NCBI RefSeq assembly: GCF_036240795.1
Contig: NZ_CP108454.1
Span: 7,500,001-7,564,000 of the forward strand
DNA length: 64,000 nt
Source: Streptomyces sp. NBC_01268
GTDB taxonomy: Bacteria > Actinomycetota > Actinomycetes > Streptomycetales > Streptomycetaceae
Reading direction: 5' to 3'
The position numbers and the translations under genes were made by a program. Shown piece after piece: positions 1-9,047 of the stretch. Each line of letters starts with the position of its first letter. Position 1 is the stretch's first letter. Under the pieces are notes generated by a model. It saw nothing but the letters and a program-made list of their open reading frames with translations, had not been told where the DNA came from and searched no databases.

Positions 1-157
1 CCGGCTTCACACGGGCGGCGGCGTCGCCGGCGCCCTGCCGACGTCTCCGGCCCCCGCCCCTCCACCGGCCGCGTCATCGGGATTTCATCGCCCCTCCGTA
101 GCCTGACCGCGTTCGGACGCAGGCCGCGAGGGCGCAACCCAGGGGAAGGACGGCTCG

Positions 158-2632
158 ATGGCGCGGAGGAGATCAAGGACGAGGCTGCCGCTGGCGGTCA
201 TGGCCGCGGTGGCGGTGATGGGCACGACGGCGGTCGCCGGGCCGTCCGCCGCCGAGGCGGCGCCGGACAAGCCGACGATCCGTTACACCGAGTACGGGAT
301 CCCGCACATCGTCGCCTCGACCTGGGAGGGCCTGGGGACGGGCTACGGCTACGCGGCGGCCAAGGACAACATCTGCACCCTGGCCGACACGTACCTGATG
401 GTCAACGCCCAGCGGTCCCGCTATCTGGGACCCACGGGGAAGGCGAGCCCCGGCCAGAGCCAGAACAGCACCACCAATCTCAACAGCGACCTGTACTTCC
501 AGCGGATCAACGACAACCGGGTCGTGGAGCGGCTGCTCGAACAGCCCGCGCCCAACGGGCCGGAGCCGGAGGTCAAGGAGGCCATCCGAGGCTACGTCCA
601 GGGGTACAACCGGTACCTGGCCGAGACGGGCGTCGGCAACATCACCGACCCCGCCTGCCGGGGCGCTGCCTGGGTGCGGCCCATCACCGAGCTCGACGTC
701 TACCGGCACGCGCACGCCGAGATCATCATGGGCACCGCCGACCCCCTCCTCGACGGCCTGGTCAACGCCGTTCCTCCCGGGGCCTCGGCCGCCGCCGCGG
801 CCGCGGCGAAGCCGCCCACCGCCGCGCAGCGCGCCAAGAGCGCGAAGGAGACCGGGCGGAGGATCCGCGAGGCGATGGCGGCGAGCCGGCGCGACGGCAT
901 GGGCAGCAACGCGCTGGCGGTCGGCGCGCAGGGCGTGTCCGGCGGCACGAGCATGCTGCTCGCCAACCCCCACTTCCCGTGGCAGGGCAAGAACCGCATG
1001 TGGCAGAGCCAGCTGACGATCCCGGGCAAGGTCAACGTCACCGGAGCCAGCCTGCTCGGACTGCCCGCGGTGAACATCGGGCACAACGACGACGTCGCCT
1101 GGAGCCACACGGTCGCCACGGTCGCTCCGTTCGGTCTCTTCGACGTCCAGGTCGACCCGCTGAACCCGACCATGTACCTGGTCGACGGGGCCTGGGAGAA
1201 GATGACCTCCCAGCAGGTCTCCGTCGACGTCCTCGGCGCGGACGGCTCCGTCGGCAAGGTCAGCAGGACCATGTGGTCCACCCGCTACGGCCCGGTCACC
1301 GCCTCGGTCCAGGGCATCGGGCTGCCCTGGCTGGTGAGCGCCCACGCCGTACGCGACGTGAACATGGACAACCTGCGCGCCCTGAACACCTGGTTCCACC
1401 TGGACCAGGCGAAGGACGTCCACGACGTGGTGAACACCCTGGAGACCACCCAGGGCGTCCCCTTCTTCAACACCATCGCCTCCGACCGCAAGGGCGACGC
1501 GCTCTACGCGGACATCCAGGCCACCCCCAACATCACCGACGAGCACGCCCGGTCGTGCCTCACCGAGACCGGCAAGATCCTCTTCAACCAGACGCTCCGG
1601 CTGCCCAACATCCCGCCGGTCTCCATCTTCGACGGCAAGCGCAGCGCCTGCGACTGGCCCGCCGACCCCAACGCGGTCGCGCCGGGCCTGCTGGACCCCC
1701 GCAAGCAGCCGCGCCTGATCCGCTCGGACTTCGTCGGCAACGCCAACGACAGCGCCTGGCTCGCCAACCCCGAGCAGCCGCTGTCCTTCCCCCGCGTCAT
1801 GGGCGACACGGCGGCGCCCCGGTCGCTGCGCACCCAGGAGCTGATCCTGACCGCGCAGAACCGGATCAACGGCACCGACGGCCTGGCCGGCCGGGGCTTC
1901 ACGCCGGAGAACATGCGCCAGTTGCTGTTCGCCGACAACAGCAGGGCGGCCGACCTGGCTCTGAACGCCACCGTGAAGGCGTGCCAGGACGTCCTGTTCG
2001 GGCTCGTCCTCGTCGACGGCAACCTGGTCAACGTGAGCGAGGCCTGCCCGATCCTGGCCGCCTGGAAGAGCCACGACTTCACGTCGGACAGCCGGGGCTC
2101 CTGGCTGTTCGAGAACTACTGGTACCAGCTGGCGGGCGGCAAGGGCGTCGAGTCGCTGCCGTGGAAGGTGCCCTTCGACCCCAAGGACCCGGTGCACACG
2201 CCCAACTCGCTCGACCCGGGGAACAACGCCGTGCGCGACTCGCTGGCACGGGCGATATTCGCCATGCGCAACGCGGGCATCCCGCTGAACGCGGCGCTCT
2301 CGGACGTCCAGAAGGTCACCCGCAACGGCGAGCAGATCCCCGTCCACGGCTCGATCCACGAGCTGGGCGTCCTGAACGTCGTCACTCCCGGCCTGGTCGA
2401 CGGAAAGACGGACATCACCTTCGGCTCCAGCTTCATCCAGCAGGTGCGCTTCACCGCCGACGGCCCGCCGCAGGCCTCCACCCTGCTGACCTACTCCCAG
2501 TCGGCCGACCCGACCTCGCCCCACTACGCCGACCAGACCCGGCTGTTCTCGGCCGGCCAGTGGGTGACCGAGCGCTTCACCGAGGAACAGATCGCGGCCT
2601 CACCGGCCCTGGAGACCAAGGTCCTGGACTGA
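158..2632 (+). CDS. Secreted penicillin acylase / acyl-homoserine lactone acylase family protein (Ntn hydrolase)
   Basis: An 824-residue protein with an Arg-rich N-terminus, a hydrophobic segment and an AEA-type cleavage region near residue 35, so it is probably exported. The body matches the penicillin acylase family of N-terminal nucleophile hydrolases: [10 protein letters not shown] places the autoproteolytic Gly-Ser junction and nucleophile at Ser250, preceded by an Ala/Lys-rich linker (residues about 205-245) that would be the excised spacer between alpha and beta subunits. The NPHFPW motif and GFTPENM segment are typical of the beta chain. The family hydrolyses amide bonds of acyl-homoserine lactones, penicillins or lipopeptides (as AhlM and PvdQ do); the substrate here cannot be read from sequence. 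AGGGGAAGG lies 9 bp upstream of the ATG. An esterase follows 76 bp downstream and may be co-transcribed. Confidence 0.9.
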   Translation: MARRRSRTRLPLAVMAAVAVMGTTAVAGPSAAEAAPDKPTIRYTEYGIPHIVASTWEGLGTGYGYAAAKDNICTLADTYLMVNAQRSRYLGPTGKASPGQSQNSTTNLNSDLYFQRINDNRVVERLLEQPAPNGPEPEVKEAIRGYVQGYNRYLAETGVGNITDPACRGAAWVRPITELDVYRHAHAEIIMGTADPLLDGLVNAVPPGASAAAAAAAKPPTAAQRAKSAKETGRRIREAMAASRRDGMGSNALAVGAQGVSGGTSMLLANPHFPWQGKNRMWQSQLTIPGKVNVTGASLLGLPAVNIGHNDDVAWSHTVATVAPFGLFDVQVDPLNPTMYLVDGAWEKMTSQQVSVDVLGADGSVGKVSRTMWSTRYGPVTASVQGIGLPWLVSAHAVRDVNMDNLRALNTWFHLDQAKDVHDVVNTLETTQGVPFFNTIASDRKGDALYADIQATPNITDEHARSCLTETGKILFNQTLRLPNIPPVSIFDGKRSACDWPADPNAVAPGLLDPRKQPRLIRSDFVGNANDSAWLANPEQPLSFPRVMGDTAAPRSLRTQELILTAQNRINGTDGLAGRGFTPENMRQLLFADNSRAADLALNATVKACQDVLFGLVLVDGNLVNVSEACPILAAWKSHDFTSDSRGSWLFENYWYQLAGGKGVESLPWKVPFDPKDPVHTPNSLDPGNNAVRDSLARAIFAMRNAGIPLNAALSDVQKVTRNGEQIPVHGSIHELGVLNVVTPGLVDGKTDITFGSSFIQQVRFTADGPPQASTLLTYSQSADPTSPHYADQTRLFSAGQWVTERFTEEQIAASPALETKVLD

Positions 2633-2708
2633 GCCGGCCGCTCCGCCCGACACCGGCCTCCCGGCCGGTCGACACCCAACGACGCAGCGACCCACGAGGG
2701 GGAACACC

Positions 2709-3788
2709 GTGACGAGGACAGCGAAGAGATGGCGGCTGGTGGTGGCGTGGACGGTCGCGGCCGTCGCCATGATCACCCCGGCGGCCGGTCCGGCTCAGGC
2801 CGCCGACGCCACCAGCCCGCCGCCGATCACCAACGGATTCGGACTGACCCAGGTGGAGGCGGCGAGCGGCAGCGCCACCGACTTCCACCTCACCGTGACC
2901 ACGCCCGAGGTGACGGGCCGGCACCACATCAAGATCATCCTGCCCCGCGGCTACTACGACGACCCGAACCGGCGCTATCCGGTGCTCTACTTCCTGCACG
3001 GCTCGCCCGACGACCCGGTCCAGCAGAACTACCCGGCGCTGAGCACGTCGAACGACATGATCACGGTCATCCCCGACGGCGGCGCCCGCGGCTGGTACGC
3101 CAACTGGCTCAACCAGAAGACCGTGCTCGGTGCCCAGAACTGGGAGAACTTCCACCTCAAGCAGGTCATCCCGTTCATCGACGCGAACCTGCGGACCATC
3201 GCCACCAAGAAGACCCGGGCCGTCGCGGGCGTCTCCATGGGCGGGTTCGGCGCCCTGCACTACGCCCAGGTCCGCCCCGACCTGTTCGGCCAGACCGCGT
3301 CCCTGTCGGGCGACATCGACCTGTCGGTCAAGTCCATGGACCTGCGGCTGGCCGTCGTCGCCTCCCTCATCGACGCGACGGGTGCGATCTGCGGCTCCTC
3401 GTCCGGCTCCTGCGACCCGAACGACTCCCCGTACAAGCCCGGCGTGGACAGCGACGCCGCGTTCGGCTCGCCGTACCCGATCTTCAACGCCGACTGGCGC
3501 TGGAACGAGGTCGACCCGGCGGCCCACATGGACAAGCTCAGGACCGTCGGTGTCTCCATCTACGTCGGCAACGGAGGCGGCTCGCCCACCGAGACCGAGT
3601 TCTGGCTCGAAGGCGCGGCCAAGCACGTCAAGGACAGCATGGACGCCCTCGGCATGTCGTACTACTACGTGGACTACGGCGACGGTTCCGCCTGGGGCAG
3701 CAACTGCAACGGCGGCCACAACGCCTGGTGCTGGGAGCAGGACCTCAGGGACCTGATCCCGCGCCTTGAGCGGTCCTTCACCTCCTGA
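2709..3788 (+). CDS. Secreted esterase, alpha/beta hydrolase (putative esterase / antigen 85-like family)
   Basis: A 359-residue protein starting at GTG (GAGGGGGAACACC upstream) with a signal peptide ending near AQAADA (residues 1-30). The fold is that of the esterase D / mycolyltransferase-like family: YPVLYFLHGS is the oxyanion region, and GVSMGGFGAL is the nucleophile elbow with Ser176. A C-terminal NGGHNAWCWEQ segment supplies the likely catalytic His. Cys pairs in the middle (CGSSSGSC) fit an extracellular disulfide. Substrate is unknown; carbohydrate acetyl- or feruloyl-type esters are possible. It lies close behind the acylase gene on the same strand and is convergent with the regulator at 3867-4940. 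Confidence 0.85.
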   Translation: MTRTAKRWRLVVAWTVAAVAMITPAAGPAQAADATSPPPITNGFGLTQVEAASGSATDFHLTVTTPEVTGRHHIKIILPRGYYDDPNRRYPVLYFLHGSPDDPVQQNYPALSTSNDMITVIPDGGARGWYANWLNQKTVLGAQNWENFHLKQVIPFIDANLRTIATKKTRAVAGVSMGGFGALHYAQVRPDLFGQTASLSGDIDLSVKSMDLRLAVVASLIDATGAICGSSSGSCDPNDSPYKPGVDSDAAFGSPYPIFNADWRWNEVDPAAHMDKLRTVGVSIYVGNGGGSPTETEFWLEGAAKHVKDSMDALGMSYYYVDYGDGSAWGSNCNGGHNAWCWEQDLRDLIPRLERSFTS

Positions 3789-3819
3789 CAGCACAGCACA
3801 GCACAGCACAGCACAGCAC
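3788..3819. repeat. Pentanucleotide tandem repeat (ACAGC, six copies)
   Basis: Six perfect copies of ACAGC run from the last base of the esterase stop codon into the 3' gap shared with the convergent regulator gene. Such short perfect repeats are rare in actinomycete DNA and prone to slippage, but here a change in copy number would not alter either protein. Confidence 0.9.
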
Positions 3820-3866
3820 GGAACGAGACGGCCCGCGGAGCCGTGCACGCAGCCTCCGCGAGCCGC

Positions 3867-4940
3867 TCATCCCGCGAGACCCAGCCCGTGACCGAGCCGG
3901 AGACTCCGACCGAGCCCGGACTCGTCCCCGCGCAGGATCATCTGGTGCGTCCGCCGCAGCATCCGGCTCGGCGCGACCCCCAGGTCGTCGGCGAGCCGGC
4001 GGCGCGCGCGGTCGAACACGGCCGAGGCGTCCGCCCGACGCCCGTCGCGGTACAGCGCGCCCATCAGGAGCGCGGCCACCGGCTCGTTCAGCGGGTGTGC
4101 GGCGAACAGGGCGAACAGTTCGGCGAGCGCCTCGGCGGACCGGCCGAGCCGCAGCAGGCCCTCCGCCTTCCGCCGTACGAGGGCGATCCTGCGCTCGGTG
4201 AGCCGCAGCCGCTCCCGTTCGGCCCGCGGCCCGGGCAGGCCGGCCAGCGGCTCCTCCCCCCGGAACAGGTCCAGCGCCCGCGAACAGAGCCGGACCGTCT
4301 CCGCCGTTTCCCCCGACCGGTCCGCCGTCTCGACCCGGCCCAGCAGCTCCTCCAGGCGGACGACGTCCACGTCGACCACGCCGGGGACCAGCCGGTAGCC
4401 GCACCGGTCGTGCGCGATGACCGCGTCCGGGCGCTCTCCCCCACCGAGGGCCTTGCGCAACCGGTACACGTACACCGGTACCACGTTCGCGGCCGGCGGC
4501 TCCACGCCCCAGACGCCGTCCAGCAGTTCCCGGCGGCTGACGGTCCGCCCGCCGCCCAGCGCCAGCGCCGCCAGGACGGCCTGCTGACGCAGGTGCCCCA
4601 GCCGCAGCGGCCGCCCGTCCTGCCAGGCCTCCAGGGGGCCGAGCACGGAGATCCCGATCCGCGGCGCGGGCTCCCGGCCGACCGCGGCCAGGGTTGCGGG
4701 GACCGCCCGCCGGGGGCGCGGGCCGTGGCCGGGGACGACCAGTCCGCAGTCGAAGGCGTGGACGATGGCCGCGGAACGGTCGCGCAGTCCCAGCCGTACG
4801 AGGATCCGCGCGAGCTGTTCGGCCACCGAGGCCTCGGGGACCGCAAGCGCGGCGGCGATCTCGTCGTCCCGCAGCCCGCTGCCCACCGCCGAGAGCAGCG
4901 CGCGCTCCTGGTCCCCGAGCGTGGTGGCGGTCGTCGGCAT
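3867..4940 (-). CDS. LuxR-type HTH / SARP fusion transcriptional regulator (AfsR/DnrI/RedD-like)
   Basis: A 357-residue regulator using the ATG at 4940; upstream in-frame codons run through repetitive intergenic DNA and are not used. Residues about 8-66 (ERALLSAVGSGLRDDEIAAA ... VRLGLRDR) resemble a LuxR/GerE helix-turn-helix. Residues about 92-170 (ISVLGPLEAWQDGRPL ... VYVYRLRKALG) form an OmpR-like winged helix, and residues about 177-330 are a bacterial transcriptional activator domain (BTAD). SARPs activate secondary-metabolite or export genes from direct repeats. Most SARPs start with the winged helix, so the extra N-terminal LuxR-like HTH is unusual. It is transcribed divergently from an MFS exporter, and the gap holds two sets of short direct repeats that are plausible operators. 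Confidence 0.85.
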   Translation of the reverse strand: MPTTATTLGDQERALLSAVGSGLRDDEIAAALAVPEASVAEQLARILVRLGLRDRSAAIVHAFDCGLVVPGHGPRPRRAVPATLAAVGREPAPRIGISVLGPLEAWQDGRPLRLGHLRQQAVLAALALGGGRTVSRRELLDGVWGVEPPAANVVPVYVYRLRKALGGGERPDAVIAHDRCGYRLVPGVVDVDVVRLEELLGRVETADRSGETAETVRLCSRALDLFRGEEPLAGLPGPRAERERLRLTERRIALVRRKAEGLLRLGRSAEALAELFALFAAHPLNEPVAALLMGALYRDGRRADASAVFDRARRRLADDLGVAPSRMLRRTHQMILRGDESGLGRSLRLGHGLGLAG

Positions 4941-5014
4941 CGCTGCTCCCCGGTCTCCAGATCGGTCTCCTGGCGGACGTCGCCGACAAGGTACGGGTGG
5001 GGATGCCGGGCGAG

Positions 5015-5034
5015 GCATCCGGAAGCATCCGGAG
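5015..5034. repeat. Two tandem 10-bp repeats in the regulator/exporter gap
   Basis: GCATCCGGA occurs at 5015-5023 and 5025-5033, a 10-bp period, between the divergent SARP-like and MFS genes. SARP activators bind direct repeats spaced by about one helical turn, so this is a candidate site. The assignment is inference. Confidence 0.45.
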
Positions 5035-5043
5035 TGACACCGG

Positions 5044-5082
5044 CGGACCGGACCCGCGGACCGGACCCGCGGACCGGACCGT
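5044..5082. repeat. Three tandem 13-bp repeats (CGGACCGGACCCG) upstream of the MFS gene
   Basis: Two perfect copies and a third that diverges in its last two bases, period 13 bp, end about 77 bp before the MFS start. They may be a second regulator binding site or a simple repeat expansion; a 13-bp period fits a SARP less well than the 10-bp pair beside it. Confidence 0.5.
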
Positions 5083-5158
5083 ACGGCCCGGCGGATCACT
5101 CGGCCGGGCGCGCCCTGCCGTCGCGTCGCGGGCGGACGGCCGGGTTACGGTCGCCGAC

Positions 5159-6349
5159 ATGGCGGAGGAGCGGCAAGGCTGGCTGAAGTGTCTGCTCGGC
5201 GGCGCGGTGTTCGTCGTGTGCATGGCCGGAACGACCCTGCCGACCCCGCTCTACCCGCTCTATCAGGAGAAGTTCGGCTTCTCCGAGCTCACGGTCACCG
5301 TCGTGTTCGCGGTCTACGCGTTCGGCGTGATCGGCGTGCTGCTCCTCGCGGGCAACGCCTCCGACACCATCGGACGGCGCCCGACGCTCTGGTGGGGCCT
5401 GGCGTTCGCGGCGGCGAGCGCCGTCTGCTTCCTCGCCGCCGACTCCCTGGGCTGGCTGTACGCGGGCCGGCTCCTGTCGGGCGTGTCGGCCGGCCTGTTC
5501 ACGGGCGCCGCCAGCGCGTACGTCATGGAGCTCGCCCCGCCCGGCGGCGCGTCGGGAGCCACGCTCGTCGCGACCGCCGCCAACATGGGCGGACTGGGCT
5601 GCGGGCCGCTCCTGGCGGGACTGCTCGCGGAGTACGCCCCCGAGCCGCTGCTGCTGCCGTTCGCCGTGCACCTCGGGCTCGTCGTGCTCTCGGCCGTCGT
5701 CCTGCTGTTCCTGCCCGAGACGGTGCCGGACCGGCAGCCGCTGACCGCCGTGCGGCCACGGAAGCCCGCGCTCCCGGCCCAGGTGCGGGCCGTCTTCGTG
5801 CCGGCGGCGGTCTCCTCCTTCGCGGGGTTCGCCCTGTTCGGAGTCTTCACCTCCGTCAGCCCCGCCTTCCTCGCGCGGTACCTGCACGTGGACGACCACG
5901 CCGTCAGCGGAATCGTCGTCGCCCTGGCCTTCTTCGCCTCCACCGGCGGACAGGTGGCCGCCGGCCGCCTCGGCACCGCGCGCTCGCTGCCGCTGGGCTG
6001 CGCCGTGCTCTTCGCGGGACTGGTCCTGCTCGGCTGCGCGCTCGCCACGGACCTGCTCGTCTTCGTCGTGCTGGCCGCCCTCGTCGGCGGCGCCGGACAG
6101 GGCCTCGCCTTCCGGGCGGCGCTCTCCGCCGTCGCGGCGGCCTCGCCACCGGACCAGCGCGCGGCGGTCATCTCCGCGCTGTTCGTCGTCGCGTACGCGG
6201 GCATCTCGGTCCCGGTGATCGGCGTCGGCCTGCTGGCGGATCCGCTCGGCCTGGAGGGGGCCGGGCTCGTGTTCATCGCCTGCATGCTGGTCCTCGTCGC
6301 GATCGCCGGCGCCTACCTGCTGCGCCGGATGGCGCCGGCGGACCGCTGA
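5159..6349 (+). CDS. MFS transporter (drug-resistance exporter type)
   Basis: A 396-residue integral membrane protein with about 12 hydrophobic segments. The loop after TM2 reads GNASDTIGRRPTLWWG, the MFS motif A, and PLYPLYQEKFGFSE after TM1 is typical of the small actinobacterial exporter subgroup. The ATG at 5159 was chosen because upstream in-frame sequence lies in GC-rich repeats and antisense to the divergent regulator. No clear ribosome-binding site precedes it, and a TTACGG-like -10 lies about 7 bp upstream, so the mRNA may be leaderless. Export of a drug-like compound under control of the divergent SARP-type regulator is the natural inference; substrate unknown. Confidence 0.85.
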   Translation: MAEERQGWLKCLLGGAVFVVCMAGTTLPTPLYPLYQEKFGFSELTVTVVFAVYAFGVIGVLLLAGNASDTIGRRPTLWWGLAFAAASAVCFLAADSLGWLYAGRLLSGVSAGLFTGAASAYVMELAPPGGASGATLVATAANMGGLGCGPLLAGLLAEYAPEPLLLPFAVHLGLVVLSAVVLLFLPETVPDRQPLTAVRPRKPALPAQVRAVFVPAAVSSFAGFALFGVFTSVSPAFLARYLHVDDHAVSGIVVALAFFASTGGQVAAGRLGTARSLPLGCAVLFAGLVLLGCALATDLLVFVVLAALVGGAGQGLAFRAALSAVAAASPPDQRAAVISALFVVAYAGISVPVIGVGLLADPLGLEGAGLVFIACMLVLVAIAGAYLLRRMAPADR

Positions 6350-6381
6350 CGGCGGCGACGGGCCGCGGCCCGCCCGGGGCG

Positions 6382-7209
6382 TCACGTGTCCGCCGAGGGC
6401 TTCCATCCCCACACGGTCATCATCCCGGCCGACAGGGCGGCGCAGTCGTCCGACTCCAGGTAGCGGACCGCCGCGTCGACGGCGGCGTCGTCGACCAGTC
6501 CGGTGGCCAGCATCGCCGCACGGCTCCGCTGCCACGTGTCCGCCCAGAAACGGCTGAGGGGACTGCCCGGCTGCAACGGCGGCACGTGCAGCTCGGCGCC
6601 GACCCGCCCGAGCCCCGCCCGGCGCAGCAGCCGGGGGTACGAGGGGACCCAGGTGACGTCCGTGCCGATGGTGGCGCGCAGCCCCTGCCACATCGCCCGC
6701 ATCGCCTCGGAGTACGGGGTGACCGGCGTCCCGTCGCCGGTCAGGTCGATGGCGTCGCTGAGCACCAGGACGCCGCCGGGCTCCACGAGTGCGGCCAGCT
6801 CGGCGACCAGCCGCTCGCGCTCGGGGAGGTGCATCAGCACGAAGCGCGCGTGCACGAGCCGGAACCGGCCGGGGACGGCGCCCGGGGCGGTGATGTCGGC
6901 CTCCAGCACGTCCAGCCCGGGCACCGGCCGCTCGGCGAGGAACCGTACGTCCCGGTCGACGGCGAGGACGCCCGCCACCCCGGCCTCGTCGAGCAGCCGG
7001 CGGGAGACCGTGCCCGTACCGGCGCCCACGTCGAGGCAGTGCCACCCCGGCCCGGCCCCGAGGGCGCGCAGCCGGGCCAGGGTGATCCCGTCGTAGGCGA
7101 GGGCGCCGAAGTCGATCCGCTCGCCCTCGCCGGCCTGTCCGGGCCGGAACACGGCCTCGCCGTAGCGCCCGCCGGACGCCGACCGCTCCGTCCCGTCGAA
7201 CCGTTCCAT
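6382..7209 (-). CDS. Class I SAM-dependent methyltransferase
   Basis: A 275-residue cytoplasmic protein. HCLDVGAGTGTVSRRL (residues about 50-65) is the SAM-binding motif I, LAVDRDVRF supplies the acidic motif II region, and LVHARFVLMHLPERERL is the post-II segment of Rossmann-fold methyltransferases. The start ATG at 7209 follows GGAAGGGG at good spacing. It lies downstream of the PPOX gene on the same strand with a 178-bp gap, so co-transcription is possible but not shown. Substrate cannot be inferred. Confidence 0.82.
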   Translation of the reverse strand: MERFDGTERSASGGRYGEAVFRPGQAGEGERIDFGALAYDGITLARLRALGAGPGWHCLDVGAGTGTVSRRLLDEAGVAGVLAVDRDVRFLAERPVPGLDVLEADITAPGAVPGRFRLVHARFVLMHLPERERLVAELAALVEPGGVLVLSDAIDLTGDGTPVTPYSEAMRAMWQGLRATIGTDVTWVPSYPRLLRRAGLGRVGAELHVPPLQPGSPLSRFWADTWQRSRAAMLATGLVDDAAVDAAVRYLESDDCAALSAGMMTVWGWKPSADT

Positions 7210-7387
7210 GGCCTGACCCCTTCCCACGCCGGCGCGGTGGCGGGCGGCCCGCGGCACGGCACCGCCCCGGTGATCCTGCACCCCGGCGGATCCCGCAGCC
7301 CGCCCGCCGGGCCCGGACGCGCCGGACCTGAGCCGATCGGCCCACCGGCCCACCGGCCGGCGGGCCGCGCCCGCGGGCCGCCCGGGG

Positions 7388-7873
7388 TCAGTCCGCCGCG
7401 ACCTGCCGGACCCCCGTGACGAGGTCGGGGCGGATGCGGACCACCCGGTCCGACGGGCGGTCCGTCCACGGCCGGATCGCCGCCCGGTAGCGGGCCGCCT
7501 CCTCGGGGTCGGTCACCAGTCGGCAGAAGCCGGTGACGACGACGCTCCAGCCGAGGCGCGCCTCCACGTCGATCAGGTCGGCCTCGTACGCGACGACGAC
7601 GCCGTCGGTGCCGCCGACCCGGGCGAGCAGCGCGAGGGCGGTGTCGTCGTGCGTGCGGACGAGGATGTCGCCACCGTCCACGAGGTGGTTGACGGGGCGG
7701 ACCGTGGGCAGCGCCCGCTGGGTGAACACGATCCGGCCCAGGGGCACGGAGGCCAGCAGACGCAGCGCCTCCTCGGTGTCCAGGCGGAGGGTGCGCCGCG
7801 CACCGGCGCAGGCCGGGGGAGCGGCGGGACGGTGCGGGACCGGAACGGGGGCGAGAGCGGCGTCGTCTTTCAC
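7388..7873 (-). CDS. Pyridoxamine 5'-phosphate oxidase family (PPOX, FMN/F420-binding split barrel) protein
   Basis: A 161-residue protein starting at GTG 7873 after GGAAGG. LLASVPLGRIVFTQRALPTV and PVNHLVDGGDILVRTHDD form the flavin-binding split barrel, and WSVVVTGFCRLV is the second conserved strand. Such small PPOX proteins bind FMN, F420 or heme and are common members of DosR/OsdR-type dormancy regulons. A perfect GGGCCG-TT-CGGCCC palindrome is centred 66 bp upstream of the start and about 42 bp upstream of a plausible start site following a TGTACT -10. This ties the gene to the adjacent response regulator and kinase. Confidence 0.85.
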   Translation of the reverse strand: MKDDAALAPVPVPHRPAAPPACAGARRTLRLDTEEALRLLASVPLGRIVFTQRALPTVRPVNHLVDGGDILVRTHDDTALALLARVGGTDGVVVAYEADLIDVEARLGWSVVVTGFCRLVTDPEEAARYRAAIRPWTDRPSDRVVRIRPDLVTGVRQVAAD

Positions 7874-7932
7874 GGTGCCTTCCAGGGGAGGGGACTTCCC
7901 CGCAGTACAGACCCCCGGGGGCGGCGCGGAAA

Positions 7933-7946
7933 GGGCCGTTCGGCCC
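7933..7946. promoter_or_regulatory. OsdR/DevR-type operator palindrome upstream of the PPOX gene
   Basis: The sequence GGGCCGTTCGGCCC is a 6-bp inverted repeat around TT. It is identical to sites before the response regulator, the kinase and the flavohemoglobin. Its centre sits near -42 of a predicted PPOX promoter (TGTACT on the minus strand at 7904-7909), the usual position for activation by a DosR-family regulator. Confidence 0.7.
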
Positions 7947-8088
7947 CTGCCCGTCCCGTCCCTCCCGGGCGGCGGGCGGGTCCTGGACGCACCGGCGCGG
8001 CGACGGCCCGGGGGACGGCCGGGCCGTGCCCGGCCGGTGCGTCCCGGGCACGAGGCCGAGTCGATCACGGGCGCGGGGGCGGCGCACA

Positions 8089-8126
8089 GGGCCGTTCGGC
8101 CCTGCGGGACCAGGGCCGAACGGCCC
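8089..8126. promoter_or_regulatory. Tandem OsdR/DevR-type operators of the response-regulator gene
   Basis: Two perfect palindromes, GGGCCGTTCGGCCC at 8089-8102 and GGGCCGAACGGCCC at 8113-8126, have centres 24 bp apart. A CATACT -10 at 8141-8146 follows, which puts the proximal site over the -35 region, as expected for an autoactivated promoter. The rest of the 312-bp gap between the divergent genes (about 7947-8088) is plain GC-rich sequence without an ORF. Confidence 0.72.
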
Positions 8127-8185
8127 TCGGGGCCCGATGCCATACTGACGCCGCCTCAGCTCCCGCCCCTGCCCAGGAGACCGCT

Positions 8186-8869
8186 GTGAATTCCGTCCCG
8201 CCCCTCCGGGTCTTCCTGCTCGACGACCACGAGGTCGTCCGTCGCGGAGTCCGGGACCTGCTGGAGGCCGAGCCGGACATCGAGGTGGTCGGCGAGGCCG
8301 CGACCGCCCGGGAGGTGCTCGCCCGGGTGCCCGCCGTACGGCCGGACGTCGCCGTGCTCGACGTACGGCTCGGCAGCGCGACCGGCGGCGACCACGAGGG
8401 GGTCGAGGTCTGCCGGGAACTGCGCGCGGCCATGCCGGAGCTGGCCTGCCTGATGCTGACCTCCTTCGACGACGACGAGGCCCTGTTCGACGCGATCATG
8501 GCGGGGGCGGCCGGCTACGTCCTCAAGCAGATCGGCGGCTCCGACCTGGTCCACGCGGTCCGTACGGTGGCCACCGGCAAGTCGCTGCTCGACCCGCGCA
8601 TGACGAGCCGCGTGATGGCCCGGATCCGGGGCACCGAGCCCGAGCCGGAACCCCGCACCGCCTCGACGGCCGAGCTCGACCGGCTCTCGCCCCGCGAGCG
8701 GGAGATCCTGGACCTCATCGGCCTGGGACTGACGAACCGGCAGATCGCCGAGCGCCTGTTCCTCGCCGAGAAGACGGTGAAGAACCGGGTCTCCGCCATC
8801 CTCGGCAAGCTGGGCGTCGGCCGCCGCATCCAGGCGGCCATGCTCGCCGAGCGGCTGCGCGACCAGTAG
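8186..8869 (+). CDS. NarL/FixJ-family response regulator, DevR/OsdR-like
   Basis: A 227-residue protein starting at GTG 8186 with AGGAGA just upstream. The receiver domain (residues about 7-128) has the acidic pair Asp13-Asp14, phospho-acceptor Asp59 in VLDVRLG and the switch residues LMLTS and YVLKQI. The C-terminal LuxR-type HTH (LSPREREILDLIGLGLTNRQ, residues about 160-220) binds DNA. The EKTVKNRVSAILGKLGVGRR segment resembles the DosR/DevR recognition helix region. It is convergent with the GAF-GAF kinase at 9041-10723, which is probably its partner. Tandem perfect palindromes in its own promoter suggest autoregulation. OsdR in Streptomyces and DosR in mycobacteria control hypoxia and nitric oxide responses. 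Confidence 0.88.
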   Translation: MNSVPPLRVFLLDDHEVVRRGVRDLLEAEPDIEVVGEAATAREVLARVPAVRPDVAVLDVRLGSATGGDHEGVEVCRELRAAMPELACLMLTSFDDDEALFDAIMAGAAGYVLKQIGGSDLVHAVRTVATGKSLLDPRMTSRVMARIRGTEPEPEPRTASTAELDRLSPREREILDLIGLGLTNRQIAERLFLAEKTVKNRVSAILGKLGVGRRIQAAMLAERLRDQ

Positions 8870-8974
8870 GCGGGCCGGAGGCACGGCGGGGCGGCCCACC
8901 CGGGCAGGAGGTCGGCCGGTCCGGCGGGGCGGCCGGTTCCCGTACGGTCCGGCAGCTCGGCCGACACCCTGCCC

Positions 8975-9047
8975 GACCGGCCGGTGCGGCGGCGAGTCCC
9001 GGTCGGCCGGTGCGGCGGGCAGTCCCGACCGGCCGGTCCGTCAGTCC
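8975..9047. repeat. 26-27-bp imperfect tandem repeats between the regulator and kinase 3' ends
   Basis: Units beginning at 8975, 9002 and 9028 share the pattern CGGCCGGTGCGGCGG...AGTCCCG; the third is truncated and enters the last codons of the kinase. They fill the short gap between two convergent genes and may also form GC-rich hairpins acting as a terminator. Confidence 0.6.

Noticed and set aside
1..157. A gene upstream of the acylase
   Set aside because: The short antisense frame here overlaps the acylase start and has no homology or ribosome-binding site; nothing else is visible beyond promoter-like sequence.
173..2524. Long antisense open frame opposite the acylase
   Set aside because: Arg/Gly/Val-rich translation without domain features; it is the mirror of a strongly biased real gene.
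5044..5082. 13-bp repeats read as a riboswitch or hairpin leader
   Set aside because: They are head-to-tail repeats without complementary arms, so no stable structured RNA is evident.
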